DNA of 25,666 bases from the NCBI GenBank assembly GCA_902549785.1, contig CACCWT010000007.1, positions 1 to 25,666 on the forward strand. Reading direction: 5' to 3'. The DNA comes from an uncultured Pelagibacteraceae bacterium (GTDB lineage: Bacteria > Pseudomonadota > Alphaproteobacteria > Pelagibacterales > Pelagibacteraceae). Position 1 is the first letter of the stretch. Every line of letters begins with the position of its first letter. Made by a program: the position numbers and the translations under genes. The notes under the pieces are model-generated. The model was not told where the DNA came from. It saw only the letters and a program-made list of their open reading frames with translations, and did not search any database. Positions 1 through 6,952 of the stretch are shown here, in pieces.

Positions 1-322
1 ACCTCCAGGAAAATTTGGATTATGGTTTATGTATGAACCAATTTTGATGTCAAAAATGAGTTTCGATAAACTTAATGCAAAACAACAAGATGCTTTAATG
101 AAAGCTGGTAAAGTTGCTGAAAAATACATGACTGCGCAAGTCGAAAATTTAGATAAAAAATTTGAAGACGCATACAAAGCAGCAGGAGTAAAATTAGTAT
201 ATATGGATGCAAACGACCATGCGGCTTGGGTTGAGATTGCTAAACAATCTTCTCATAAAGCATTTGCTGAAAAAGTTCCAGGTGGTGATAAGCTAATGGA
301 AATGGCTTTAGCAGTTAAATAA
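1..322 (+). CDS. dctP: TRAP transporter solute-binding protein (DctP family), C-terminal part
   Basis: This is the 3' end of a gene that begins before the window; the frame is open from base 2, so the Met at 29 is internal. About 106 residues are visible. The phrase PPGKFGLWFMYEPILMSK followed by a long charged helix (KFEDAYKAAGVKLVYMD) and a terminal helix is typical of the C-terminal lobe of DctP-type periplasmic binding proteins of TRAP transporters. Such proteins bind an organic acid in the periplasm and deliver it to the DctQM permease. The permease genes dctQ and dctM follow directly on the same strand, which supports the call strongly. The substrate cannot be read from this fragment, because the ligand-binding arginine region lies upstream. 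The malonyl-CoA decarboxylase gene downstream suggests malonate or a related dicarboxylate, but that is inference. Confidence 0.85.
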   Translation, partial: PPGKFGLWFMYEPILMSKMSFDKLNAKQQDALMKAGKVAEKYMTAQVENLDKKFEDAYKAAGVKLVYMDANDHAAWVEIAKQSSHKAFAEKVPGGDKLMEMALAVK

Positions 323-336
323 AAAGATATATAAAG

Positions 337-372
337 AACCCCTATTTAAAATATTAAATAGGGGTTTTTTTT
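337..372 (+). terminator. Intrinsic terminator/attenuator between dctP and dctQ
   Basis: A perfect 13-bp inverted repeat (AACCCCTATTTAA at 337-349 and its complement at 354-366) encloses a 4-nt loop (350-353). It runs into an eight-T tract (365-372) and is the clearest intrinsic terminator in the window. The dctQ ATG begins at 373, the first base after the T tract. Partial readthrough would give much more binding protein than permease, a ratio commonly needed for binding-protein-dependent transporters. Any dctQ message must carry the hairpin directly against its start codon. Confidence 0.9.
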
Positions 373-867
373 ATGAAACAAAAATATTTAAAATTCTGCA
401 ATTATAGCTCACAAGCATGCGGTGCTTTTGCTGTTTTAGCTTTGCTCCTGTCAATCTTGGTTATTGTAGAGTTAGTTTTTGAAAGATATTTCTTTCAAAG
501 AGCAATTACTTGGCAAACAGAGCTAGTAACGATGCTTTTAGTTGCTTCAACTTTTATAGGAAGTGCCTATGTTTTAAGTGAAAAAGCACATGTCTGCATG
601 GAGTGGATTTATGATTTTTTATCAAAGAAAAACATTCTTAGACTAAAAATTTTCACATCACTAATAAGTTTATTATTTTTTTTAATTTTATTTTATTTTG
701 GATATTTAATGGTTGAGGAAGCGTTTACCAAAAATTATTCAACAGGAACTGTTTGGGACCCTCCTCTATGGATACCTTACTCATCAATGATGATAGGAGC
801 AGCCCTAATGATACTTCAATATATTGCTGAAATAATTAAACTTATAGACGAAGAGGTTGGTTACTAA
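373..867 (+). CDS. dctQ: TRAP transporter small permease subunit DctQ
   Basis: The 164-residue protein has four hydrophobic segments at about residues 15-38, 47-68, 92-116 and 136-158, the usual size and topology of the TRAP small membrane subunit. A WQTEL motif near residue 47 and the acidic turn after helix 2 resemble DctQ proteins. DctQ forms the inner-membrane complex with DctM and helps dock the binding protein. The ATG at 373 directly abuts the T tract of the preceding terminator, so there is no normal leader; the only G-rich stretch upstream is the GGGG (361-364) in the 3' arm of the hairpin. The gene ends in TAATG, overlapping the dctM start by one base, so the two are probably translationally coupled. 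Confidence 0.9.
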   Translation: MKQKYLKFCNYSSQACGAFAVLALLLSILVIVELVFERYFFQRAITWQTELVTMLLVASTFIGSAYVLSEKAHVCMEWIYDFLSKKNILRLKIFTSLISLLFFLILFYFGYLMVEEAFTKNYSTGTVWDPPLWIPYSSMMIGAALMILQYIAEIIKLIDEEVGY

Positions 868-2198
868 TGGATCCGTTAATAATAGCAATAATCGTTGCGG
901 TTTTCACTTTAGTAGTCCTATTTTCTGGAATACCAATTGCATTTGGTTTGAGCTTTGTCTCAATAACATTATTAGTTGCATTTGAAGGTTTTCAAATGTT
1001 AGATGTTTTTGCAGAAACATTTTATGCTGGACTAAATTCTTTTGTTTTACTTTCAATTCCAATGTTTATTTTAATGGGAATGGCAGTTGCCAATTCACCA
1101 GCAGGAAAAGACTTATATACAGGATTAGATAGATGGCTTTGGAGAGTTCCAGGTGGATTAGTAATTTCTAATATAGGTGCTTGCTCAATATTTGCTGCCT
1201 TAAGTGGATCAAGTCCAGCAACTTGTGCAGCAATTGGAACTATGGGGATACCTGAGATGAGAAAAAGAGGGTATTCTGATCAAATAGCAACAGGGACTAT
1301 TGCAGCTGGTGGTACTTTAGGAGTTTTAATTCCTCCAAGCATTGTTTTAATTGTTTATGGAATTGCTACAGGAACATCAATTGGAAGATTATTCTTAAGT
1401 GGTTTGATACCTGGATTTATGTTAGCAGGTATGTTTGCTATATGGGCTCTCATACATAGTTATTTTATTGATAAAGATTCAGCAAAAGCCTTAAAGAACA
1501 GAACACCTCCAACTTTTAAAGAAAAGATTGAAGTCTTGCCAAGAATTTTACCTTTCTTAGCAATTATAGCTGGTGTTCTTTATGTTTTATATGGTGGAGT
1601 AGCTACACCTTCAGAAGCATCTGGCGTTGGAGCTTTTTTAGTTTTTGTATTGATTGCTGTAGTTTATAAAATTTATCAACCAAAAAAAATATGGAATATT
1701 GTTAAAGTATCTATGAAAGAAAGCGTGATGATAATGTTTATCATCGCTGCATCTTATCTATTCGCATTCACATTATCACAACTTTATGTAACTCAATCAC
1801 TAGCACAAAGCATGGTAGAGTTAAGCTCAAATAAATGGGTTGTGTTTATTTTAATAAATATTTTTCTTTTAATTGCAGGTTTCTTTTTACCACCAGTAGC
1901 AGTTATTGTGATGACTTCAGCGATATTACTGCCAGTGATAACTACTCTGGGCTTTGACCCTTATTGGTTTGCGATTGTATTTACTATAAATATGGAAATT
2001 GGTCTTATTACGCCACCTGTTGGATTAAACCTTTATATAATCAAAGGTATTACACCAGATGTAAGTCTGTCAGAAATATTAAAAGGATCTATACCATTTA
2101 TGATAATTATGGCTCTAGCTATATTAATTTTGTGTATTTTTCCTGAAATAGTTACTTGGCTGCCAGATAAAATAATGGGCAAAAGTTTAGGTTTTTAA
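867..2198 (+). CDS. dctM: TRAP transporter large permease subunit DctM
   Basis: The 443-residue polytopic protein has about twelve hydrophobic segments and the family hallmarks. These include an N-terminal SGIPIAFGLSF segment, the GSSPATCAAIGTMGIPEM loop, the GGTLGVLIPPSIVLIVYG re-entrant motif near residues 150-167, and a second, related repeat late in the protein (EIGLITPPVGLNLYIIKG). These two repeats carry the Na+- and substrate-binding hairpins in structurally known TRAP large subunits. Length is normal for a non-fused DctM. Its ATG overlaps the dctQ stop by one base, and the malonyl-CoA decarboxylase gene starts 15 bp after its stop, so all four genes are probably co-transcribed. It imports an organic acid with Na+; the acid is not determined by sequence. 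Confidence 0.93.
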   Translation: MDPLIIAIIVAVFTLVVLFSGIPIAFGLSFVSITLLVAFEGFQMLDVFAETFYAGLNSFVLLSIPMFILMGMAVANSPAGKDLYTGLDRWLWRVPGGLVISNIGACSIFAALSGSSPATCAAIGTMGIPEMRKRGYSDQIATGTIAAGGTLGVLIPPSIVLIVYGIATGTSIGRLFLSGLIPGFMLAGMFAIWALIHSYFIDKDSAKALKNRTPPTFKEKIEVLPRILPFLAIIAGVLYVLYGGVATPSEASGVGAFLVFVLIAVVYKIYQPKKIWNIVKVSMKESVMIMFIIAASYLFAFTLSQLYVTQSLAQSMVELSSNKWVVFILINIFLLIAGFFLPPVAVIVMTSAILLPVITTLGFDPYWFAIVFTINMEIGLITPPVGLNLYIIKGITPDVSLSEILKGSIPFMIIMALAILILCIFPEIVTWLPDKIMGKSLGF

Positions 2199-2213
2199 TA
2201 TATAAAAAACACA

Positions 2214-3521
2214 ATGTTAAATATAAAAAGAATTTTTGAAACTATTGCTGATGCTGGACAAAAGATTTTAGAAAAAAAATCCTTTAAAAGTATTACAAAA
2301 AAAAGAGATTTATTAGATCTTTGTGATGACCTATTGTCCACAAAAGGTGCAGCTTTTGGAATTACCCTCGCAAGAGATATATTATTTAGATATCAAAACT
2401 TATCTGAAGAAGAAAAAAACAAATTTTTAATTGACGTTAATGAAAAATACAAACCAGATCCATCAAAAATTGATGAAGCCATTAAGAGATATAGTGACAA
2501 GCAAGATGACTATTCAATTCTAAATTTATCAAAAGTAACCTCTGGTATTAGAAAAGAACTATTTGTTAGACTAAACATGGCCCCTAACGGAACTTCAGAA
2601 ATTGTATCTTTAAGAGAAGATCTATTAAAATTAATGAGGGATAAACCCGAGTTAAAAAGCCTAGACTATGATTTAATTGATATATTTAAAAATTGGTTCA
2701 ACCCAGGATTTTTAAAACTAAGAAAAATAACTTGGGATACTAAAGCTGCAATTTTAGAAAAATTATTGAAATACGAAAAAGTTCATTCAATGAAAGATAT
2801 GAATGAATTAAAAAGAAGACTTGGAAAAGATAGAAGGTTTTTTGCTTATTTTCATCCTGCTTTAGAGGATGAGCCTATTATATTTGTTGAAATAGCTTTA
2901 ACCAAAGGATTAAGTCAATCGATACAAGAGTTAACAAGACCTTCAGACGAAAAAGTAAAGAACTATGATACAGCAACTTTCTATTCAATAAGTAACTGTC
3001 AAGATGGTTTATCAAGAGTAACTTTAGGAAATTTTTTAATTAAAAGAGTTGTTTATGAACTTCAAGAAGAACTTCCAGATGTTAAATATTTTGGAACCTT
3101 ATCACCAATGGTGGGATTTGCTGATTGGTTTAAAAAAATGGACAGTGCTCAAGCTGCTGGAATATTAGGAGAGGCAAACAAAAATAGTTTAGATTTTTTA
3201 AAGTCTTCTGATTTAAAAATTGGAGACAAAAGAATTGCTGATAATAAAGCCTTGATTTGTAAGCTAGCGGTAAATTATTTAGCAAAACAGAAAAATGATT
3301 TTGGTTTTCCAATAAATGATGTTTGTAGATTTCATTTAAAAAATGGAGCAGATATTGATGATATAGCAGTAAATGCAAATGTTTCAGAGGTAGGATTTAA
3401 AAGATCTTTTGGTGTAATGGTTAATTATCGATACGAATTGGCAAAAATTGAAAAAAATCACCAAGAGTATGTAAACGAGAAGAAAGTTAATATATCCAAC
3501 AAAGTTAAAAAACATGTCTAA
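2214..3521 (+). CDS. mcd: Malonyl-CoA decarboxylase
   Basis: The 435-residue protein converts malonyl-CoA to acetyl-CoA and CO2. It matches the MCD family: an N-terminal helical domain (about 1-185) and a GNAT-like catalytic domain. Recognisable catalytic-domain motifs are FHPALEDEPIIFVEIALTKG (around residues 214-233), FYSISNCQDGL with Ser258/Ser260, LIKRVVYELQEELP, FGTLSPMVGF and RFHLKNGA with His374. The serine and the histidine correspond to the catalytic pair described for human and bacterial enzymes. There is no mitochondrial-type extension. It lies 15 bp after dctM and its end overlaps dusA by 8 bp. Its position behind a TRAP transporter resembles rhizobial malonate-use loci, where MatA is this enzyme. 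A malonyl-CoA synthetase (matB) is not in the window, so it would have to lie upstream or elsewhere. Disposal of internally made malonyl-CoA is an alternative role. Confidence 0.93.
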   Translation: MLNIKRIFETIADAGQKILEKKSFKSITKKRDLLDLCDDLLSTKGAAFGITLARDILFRYQNLSEEEKNKFLIDVNEKYKPDPSKIDEAIKRYSDKQDDYSILNLSKVTSGIRKELFVRLNMAPNGTSEIVSLREDLLKLMRDKPELKSLDYDLIDIFKNWFNPGFLKLRKITWDTKAAILEKLLKYEKVHSMKDMNELKRRLGKDRRFFAYFHPALEDEPIIFVEIALTKGLSQSIQELTRPSDEKVKNYDTATFYSISNCQDGLSRVTLGNFLIKRVVYELQEELPDVKYFGTLSPMVGFADWFKKMDSAQAAGILGEANKNSLDFLKSSDLKIGDKRIADNKALICKLAVNYLAKQKNDFGFPINDVCRFHLKNGADIDDIAVNANVSEVGFKRSFGVMVNYRYELAKIEKNHQEYVNEKKVNISNKVKKHV

Positions 3522-4515
3522 GATTAATAGATTGGTATCAGTTGCTCCTATGATGGATTGCACTGATAGGCACGAAAGATACTTTTTAAGATTGATAAGT
3601 AAACATGTTCTTCTTTATACAGAAATGGTGGTTTCCGAAGCAATTGATAGAGGAGATAAAGATAAATTATTATCCTTTGATCTAAGAGAAAAACCAGTTG
3701 CTTTACAATTAGGTGGCTCTACGCCAAAATTATTAGCAAATGCTGCCAAAATTGGCGAGGATTATGGTTATGATGAAATTAATTTAAACTTAGGCTGTCC
3801 AAGTAAAAAAGTCCAAAAAAATAGATTTGGCGCATGTTTAATTAAGGAACCAAATTTAGTGGCTGATTGTTTGTCAGAAATGATTAACTCAACATCTTTG
3901 CCAGTTACAGTTAAGACTAGAATTGGATATGACGATGTTGAGGATTACGAACATTTTTTTAATTTCATAAAAACTTTAAAGGAGACTGGGATTAAAACTT
4001 TTATAATTCATGCAAGAAAAGCCATGCTAGGTAAATTTACGCCTAAGCAAAATCTTAATATACCTCCATTAAAATATGATTATGTGTATAAACTAAAGCA
4101 AGATTTCAAAGATCTTGAAATAATTATTAATGGTGGTGTCACTTCAGTTGAAGAAGTAAAAGATCATTTAGATAAAGTGGATGGAGCAATGATTGGAAGA
4201 TCTGTTTATCATTCTCCTTATCTTTTAGCTGATATTGAGAAAGAGATTTTTAATAATAGCGATATTAAAGAGCGAGAAGAAATTGTTGAGGAGTTAATTG
4301 ACTATGTTAAGGCTCAAGTACAAACGGGTACAAGAGTAAATCAAGTTATGAGACATACACTAGGTTTATTCCATGGACAAACAGGTTCAAGTCACTGGAA
4401 AAGATATTTGAGTGAAAATATGTGTGTAAGAGATGCGGATGTAAAAAAAATTGATCATATTATGGATAAAGTTAGACTTTCTCCAAAATTACATTCGGCA
4501 GGTCGAATTGATTAA
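3514..4515 (+). CDS. dusA: tRNA-dihydrouridine synthase A
   Basis: This 333-residue FMN-dependent enzyme reduces uridines in the tRNA D-loop (U20/U20a for DusA). Diagnostic features include the N-terminal VAPMMDCTDRHERYF, TEMVVSEA, LQLGGS, NLNLGCPSKKVQKNRFGACL with the catalytic-position Cys95, VKTRIGYDD, FIIHARKA, and the FMN-phosphate loops NGGV and IGRSVYHSPYLL. The VAPMMDxTDRH start separates DusA from DusB and DusC. Length agrees with the family. The ATG overlaps the end of the decarboxylase gene by 8 bp, so it is likely read from the same message although functionally unrelated. At its end it overlaps the likely start of the downstream membrane protein. Confidence 0.95.
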   Translation: MSKINRLVSVAPMMDCTDRHERYFLRLISKHVLLYTEMVVSEAIDRGDKDKLLSFDLREKPVALQLGGSTPKLLANAAKIGEDYGYDEINLNLGCPSKKVQKNRFGACLIKEPNLVADCLSEMINSTSLPVTVKTRIGYDDVEDYEHFFNFIKTLKETGIKTFIIHARKAMLGKFTPKQNLNIPPLKYDYVYKLKQDFKDLEIIINGGVTSVEEVKDHLDKVDGAMIGRSVYHSPYLLADIEKEIFNNSDIKEREEIVEELIDYVKAQVQTGTRVNQVMRHTLGLFHGQTGSSHWKRYLSENMCVRDADVKKIDHIMDKVRLSPKLHSAGRID

Positions 4516-5338
4516 TACTATTCTTTCTAATCAGTATTATCTTTTAATTTTATTAATGGTAATAACTGCTTTTCCTGTAGGATTTTTTGCAGGTTACTTT
4601 GGAATAGGTGGAGGCCTAATTTCTGTGCCTGTGCTTTTTTTTATTTTTGAAACAGCAGATGTCGATGAATCTTATTTGATGCATCTTTCAGTAGGAACCG
4701 CTTTTTCTATTACAATTTTTACTGCTTTTGTATCGGTTATGACTCATAGAAAACATAAAGCTGTAGATACAAATATTTTAAAAACTTATGGTCTATTTGT
4801 CATATTTGGAGTTTTGCTTGGTACATACATGGCAGCATTGTTAAATACAAAATCTTTAGTTTTATTTTTTGCTGTAGTTGTATATTTTTTTGGTGGATAT
4901 TTATTACTAGTAAAACAGGAATTAAAAAAAAATAAAAAGTTTAAGTTTCTGCCTAGAGCAACGTTTGGTTTCATTTCTGGCTTTATATCTGCACCTATGG
5001 GTATTACAGGAGCTATGATGAATGTTCCAATCTTAAGATATTTTGGATATCCTATAAGTAGAGCAATTGGAAGTTCTGCAGCAATAGGATTTATAATAGC
5101 ATCTATTGGCTCAATTGGTTTTTTGACAACTGGTTTTTTACTAAATGCAAATCTTCCTTTAAGCTTAGGTTTTGTAAATATTCCTGCTTTTTTAATATTT
5201 ATTCCAATAACATCTTTTATGGCTAGAGTTGGAGCAAATATGGTTCACACCACAGATAAAAATAAAACTCAAAGAATGTTTGGGGTATTTTTATATGTTA
5301 TAGGGACTCTCTTTTTGATTAGGTTCTTAGATCTTTAA
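4508..5338 (+). CDS. TauE/SafE-family membrane exporter (sulfite/organosulfonate type)
   Basis: This is a hydrophobic protein of about 276 residues with roughly eight membrane segments in two related halves. Each half begins with a glycine-rich motif (AGYFGIGGGLISVPVL and ISAPMGITGAMMNVPIL), the signature of the TauE/SafE (DUF81) family. Members are proposed to export sulfite or sulfoacetate, but many have no tested substrate. The only upstream ATG (4451) would overlap dusA by 65 bp and add a non-hydrophobic stretch. I prefer the TTG at 4508, which overlaps the dusA stop by 8 bp, follows a weak GGCAGGT purine stretch and keeps the first helix whole; an ATG at 4556 would cut into that helix. 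The stop codon directly abuts the stop of the convergent phosphomannomutase gene. Confidence 0.8.
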   Translation: MINTILSNQYYLLILLMVITAFPVGFFAGYFGIGGGLISVPVLFFIFETADVDESYLMHLSVGTAFSITIFTAFVSVMTHRKHKAVDTNILKTYGLFVIFGVLLGTYMAALLNTKSLVLFFAVVVYFFGGYLLLVKQELKKNKKFKFLPRATFGFISGFISAPMGITGAMMNVPILRYFGYPISRAIGSSAAIGFIIASIGSIGFLTTGFLLNANLPLSLGFVNIPAFLIFIPITSFMARVGANMVHTTDKNKTQRMFGVFLYVIGTLFLIRFLDL

Positions 5339-6793
5339 TTAAATCTTTTGATCGTATTCACCTATTTTACCAGTTTTTTGAAGCAAATCGTCAATAAAAT
5401 CGAAGATTTTTTTCTTTCTTTCATCAGATGTTGGACTTTCGGTAACGACTACTAGCGAAGGTTTATTAGATGAGGCCCTTATTAAACCCCAAGAACCATC
5501 TTTAAATGAAAATCTAATACCATTTACTGTAAGTATGTCCTCAATTTCCTGATTATCAATTTGAAAATTATTTGATTTTAAATCCTCAATTTGTTTAATT
5601 ACTTCCTCAACAACTTGATATTTTTCATTATCTTCACAAAATGGAGCCATTGTAGGTGATTGATAGGTATTAGGTAATTCACTTATGATATCACTCATTT
5701 TTTTATGATTATTATTTAGTAAATGGCAAACTTGAATAGCTGAATTTATACCATCATCGTATCCGTAACCTAAAGGTTTGTTAAAAAAGAAATGACCACT
5801 TTTTTCAAAGCCTGCAAGTGCTTTTTCATTATTTACTTTTCTTTTGATATGGGAATGTCCAGTTTTCCAATACAATGTTTCACACGAGTTATTTTTCAAA
5901 ACTTCATCTGTTGAATACAGCCCAGTTGATTTAACATCTACAACAAATTTAGACCCCTTGTGGTTTGAAGATAAGTTCCTCGCAATCAATAATCCAATTT
6001 TATCTGAAAAAATTTCATTACCATCGTTATCTATTACGCCTACACGATCACCATCTCCATCAAATCCAAATCCGATATCTGCATTATTATCTTTTACAGA
6101 TTTACTTATTGCATGTAACATTTCAAGATCTTCAGGATTAGGATTGTACTTTGGAAAAGTATAGTCCAAATTGCAATCTAGCTCTATTACATCACATCCT
6201 ATCCCTCTTAAAATGTCTGGTGCAAATATTCCTGCTGTTCCATTACCACAAGCAACAACAGCTTTAATTTTTTTCTTAATTTTATTTTTATTTATAAGAT
6301 CATTTTTATAAACACTTTGAAAATCATTAATTTCTTTTTCATTTCCTTGACCTTCAATAAATTTATTATTTAAGGTTATATCTTTTAATTCTTTCATCTC
6401 CTCCGGTGCATGGGTTAATCCTTTCTTTATTCCCATCTTTACACCTGTCCAACCATTTTCATTATGACTTGCTGTCACCATTGCAACAGCATCACTTTCT
6501 AAATTGAATTGTGCAAAATAAACCATCGGCGATAACGCTAATCCCACATCTTCAACACAACAACCTGTTGATATTAGTCCTGTTTTCAAAGCTGATTTTA
6601 TTTCTTCACTATAAGATCTGTAATCATGACCAACTATGATTCTTGGATTACTTTTATTTGTATGATTAATAATCTGTGTTCCTAAACCTTTCCCCAAATT
6701 TGTCACACCTTCTAAATTGATATTATCAGGGTACAACCATCGCGCGTCGTACTCTCTGAAGCCAAAAGGATCAATTTTTATTGAATTATTCAT
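5339..6793 (-). CDS. manB: Phosphomannomutase/phosphoglucomutase
   Basis: The 484-residue alpha-D-phosphohexomutase interconverts hexose-6-phosphate and hexose-1-phosphate, feeding nucleotide-sugar synthesis for the envelope. All four active-site loops are visible: the phosphoserine loop TASHNENGWTGVKMG with Ser109, the Mg2+ loop DGDGDR (245-250), the sugar-recognition loop FEKSGH, and the phosphate-binding loop RASSNKPSLVV near the C-terminus. The loop reads TASHNE rather than the common TASHNP, and EKSGH replaces GExSGH; both occur in some alphaproteobacterial relatives as far as I recall. Mannose versus glucose preference cannot be decided from sequence. It stands alone on the minus strand, convergent with the TauE-like gene with no gap, and divergent from nrdA across 159 bp. 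Confidence 0.9.
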   Translation of the reverse strand: MNNSIKIDPFGFREYDARWLYPDNINLEGVTNLGKGLGTQIINHTNKSNPRIIVGHDYRSYSEEIKSALKTGLISTGCCVEDVGLALSPMVYFAQFNLESDAVAMVTASHNENGWTGVKMGIKKGLTHAPEEMKELKDITLNNKFIEGQGNEKEINDFQSVYKNDLINKNKIKKKIKAVVACGNGTAGIFAPDILRGIGCDVIELDCNLDYTFPKYNPNPEDLEMLHAISKSVKDNNADIGFGFDGDGDRVGVIDNDGNEIFSDKIGLLIARNLSSNHKGSKFVVDVKSTGLYSTDEVLKNNSCETLYWKTGHSHIKRKVNNEKALAGFEKSGHFFFNKPLGYGYDDGINSAIQVCHLLNNNHKKMSDIISELPNTYQSPTMAPFCEDNEKYQVVEEVIKQIEDLKSNNFQIDNQEIEDILTVNGIRFSFKDGSWGLIRASSNKPSLVVVTESPTSDERKKKIFDFIDDLLQKTGKIGEYDQKI

Positions 6794-6875
6794 GTTAATA
6801 TTTTTATATTTTGTTTATTTTTTTATTGATAATTTTTTTCTTAAGTTCTATAAATGTTCTATTGATTTGTTGGTC

Positions 6876-6932
6876 ATATAGTATATTTACCAAACCATCA
6901 TACAACATCTAGTTGTTTTACTTAATTAAGTA
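6876..6932. promoter_or_regulatory. Candidate operator region: three small dyads upstream of nrdA
   Basis: The 159-bp divergent spacer (6794-6952) carries three dyads on its nrdA side: ATATA-G-TATAT (6876-6886), ACAAC-ATCTA-GTTGT (6902-6916), and a perfect 14-bp palindrome TACTTAATTAAGTA (6919-6932). Ribonucleotide reductase operons are commonly controlled by NrdR through paired AT-rich palindromes, so these are candidate sites. They do not match the NrdR consensus closely, and AT-rich DNA yields short palindromes by chance. A possible -10 (TATAGT, 6931-6936) overlaps the end of the last palindrome, but I see no good -35 at the right spacing. Confidence 0.35.
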
Positions 6933-6942
6933 TAGTACAAAA

Positions 6943-6948
6943 AAGGAG
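6943..6948 (+). promoter_or_regulatory. Shine-Dalgarno sequence of nrdA
   Basis: AAGGAG lies four bases before the nrdA ATG (6953). Clear ribosome-binding sites are scarce in this window, and this one fixes the nrdA start. Confidence 0.75.
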
Positions 6949-6952
6949 CTAA

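Noticed and set aside
5320..5360. Bidirectional terminator between the TauE-like gene and manB
   Set aside because: There is a short TTTAATTAAA palindrome at the stop codons, but it is A/T-only and only 10 bp, with no G-C stem.
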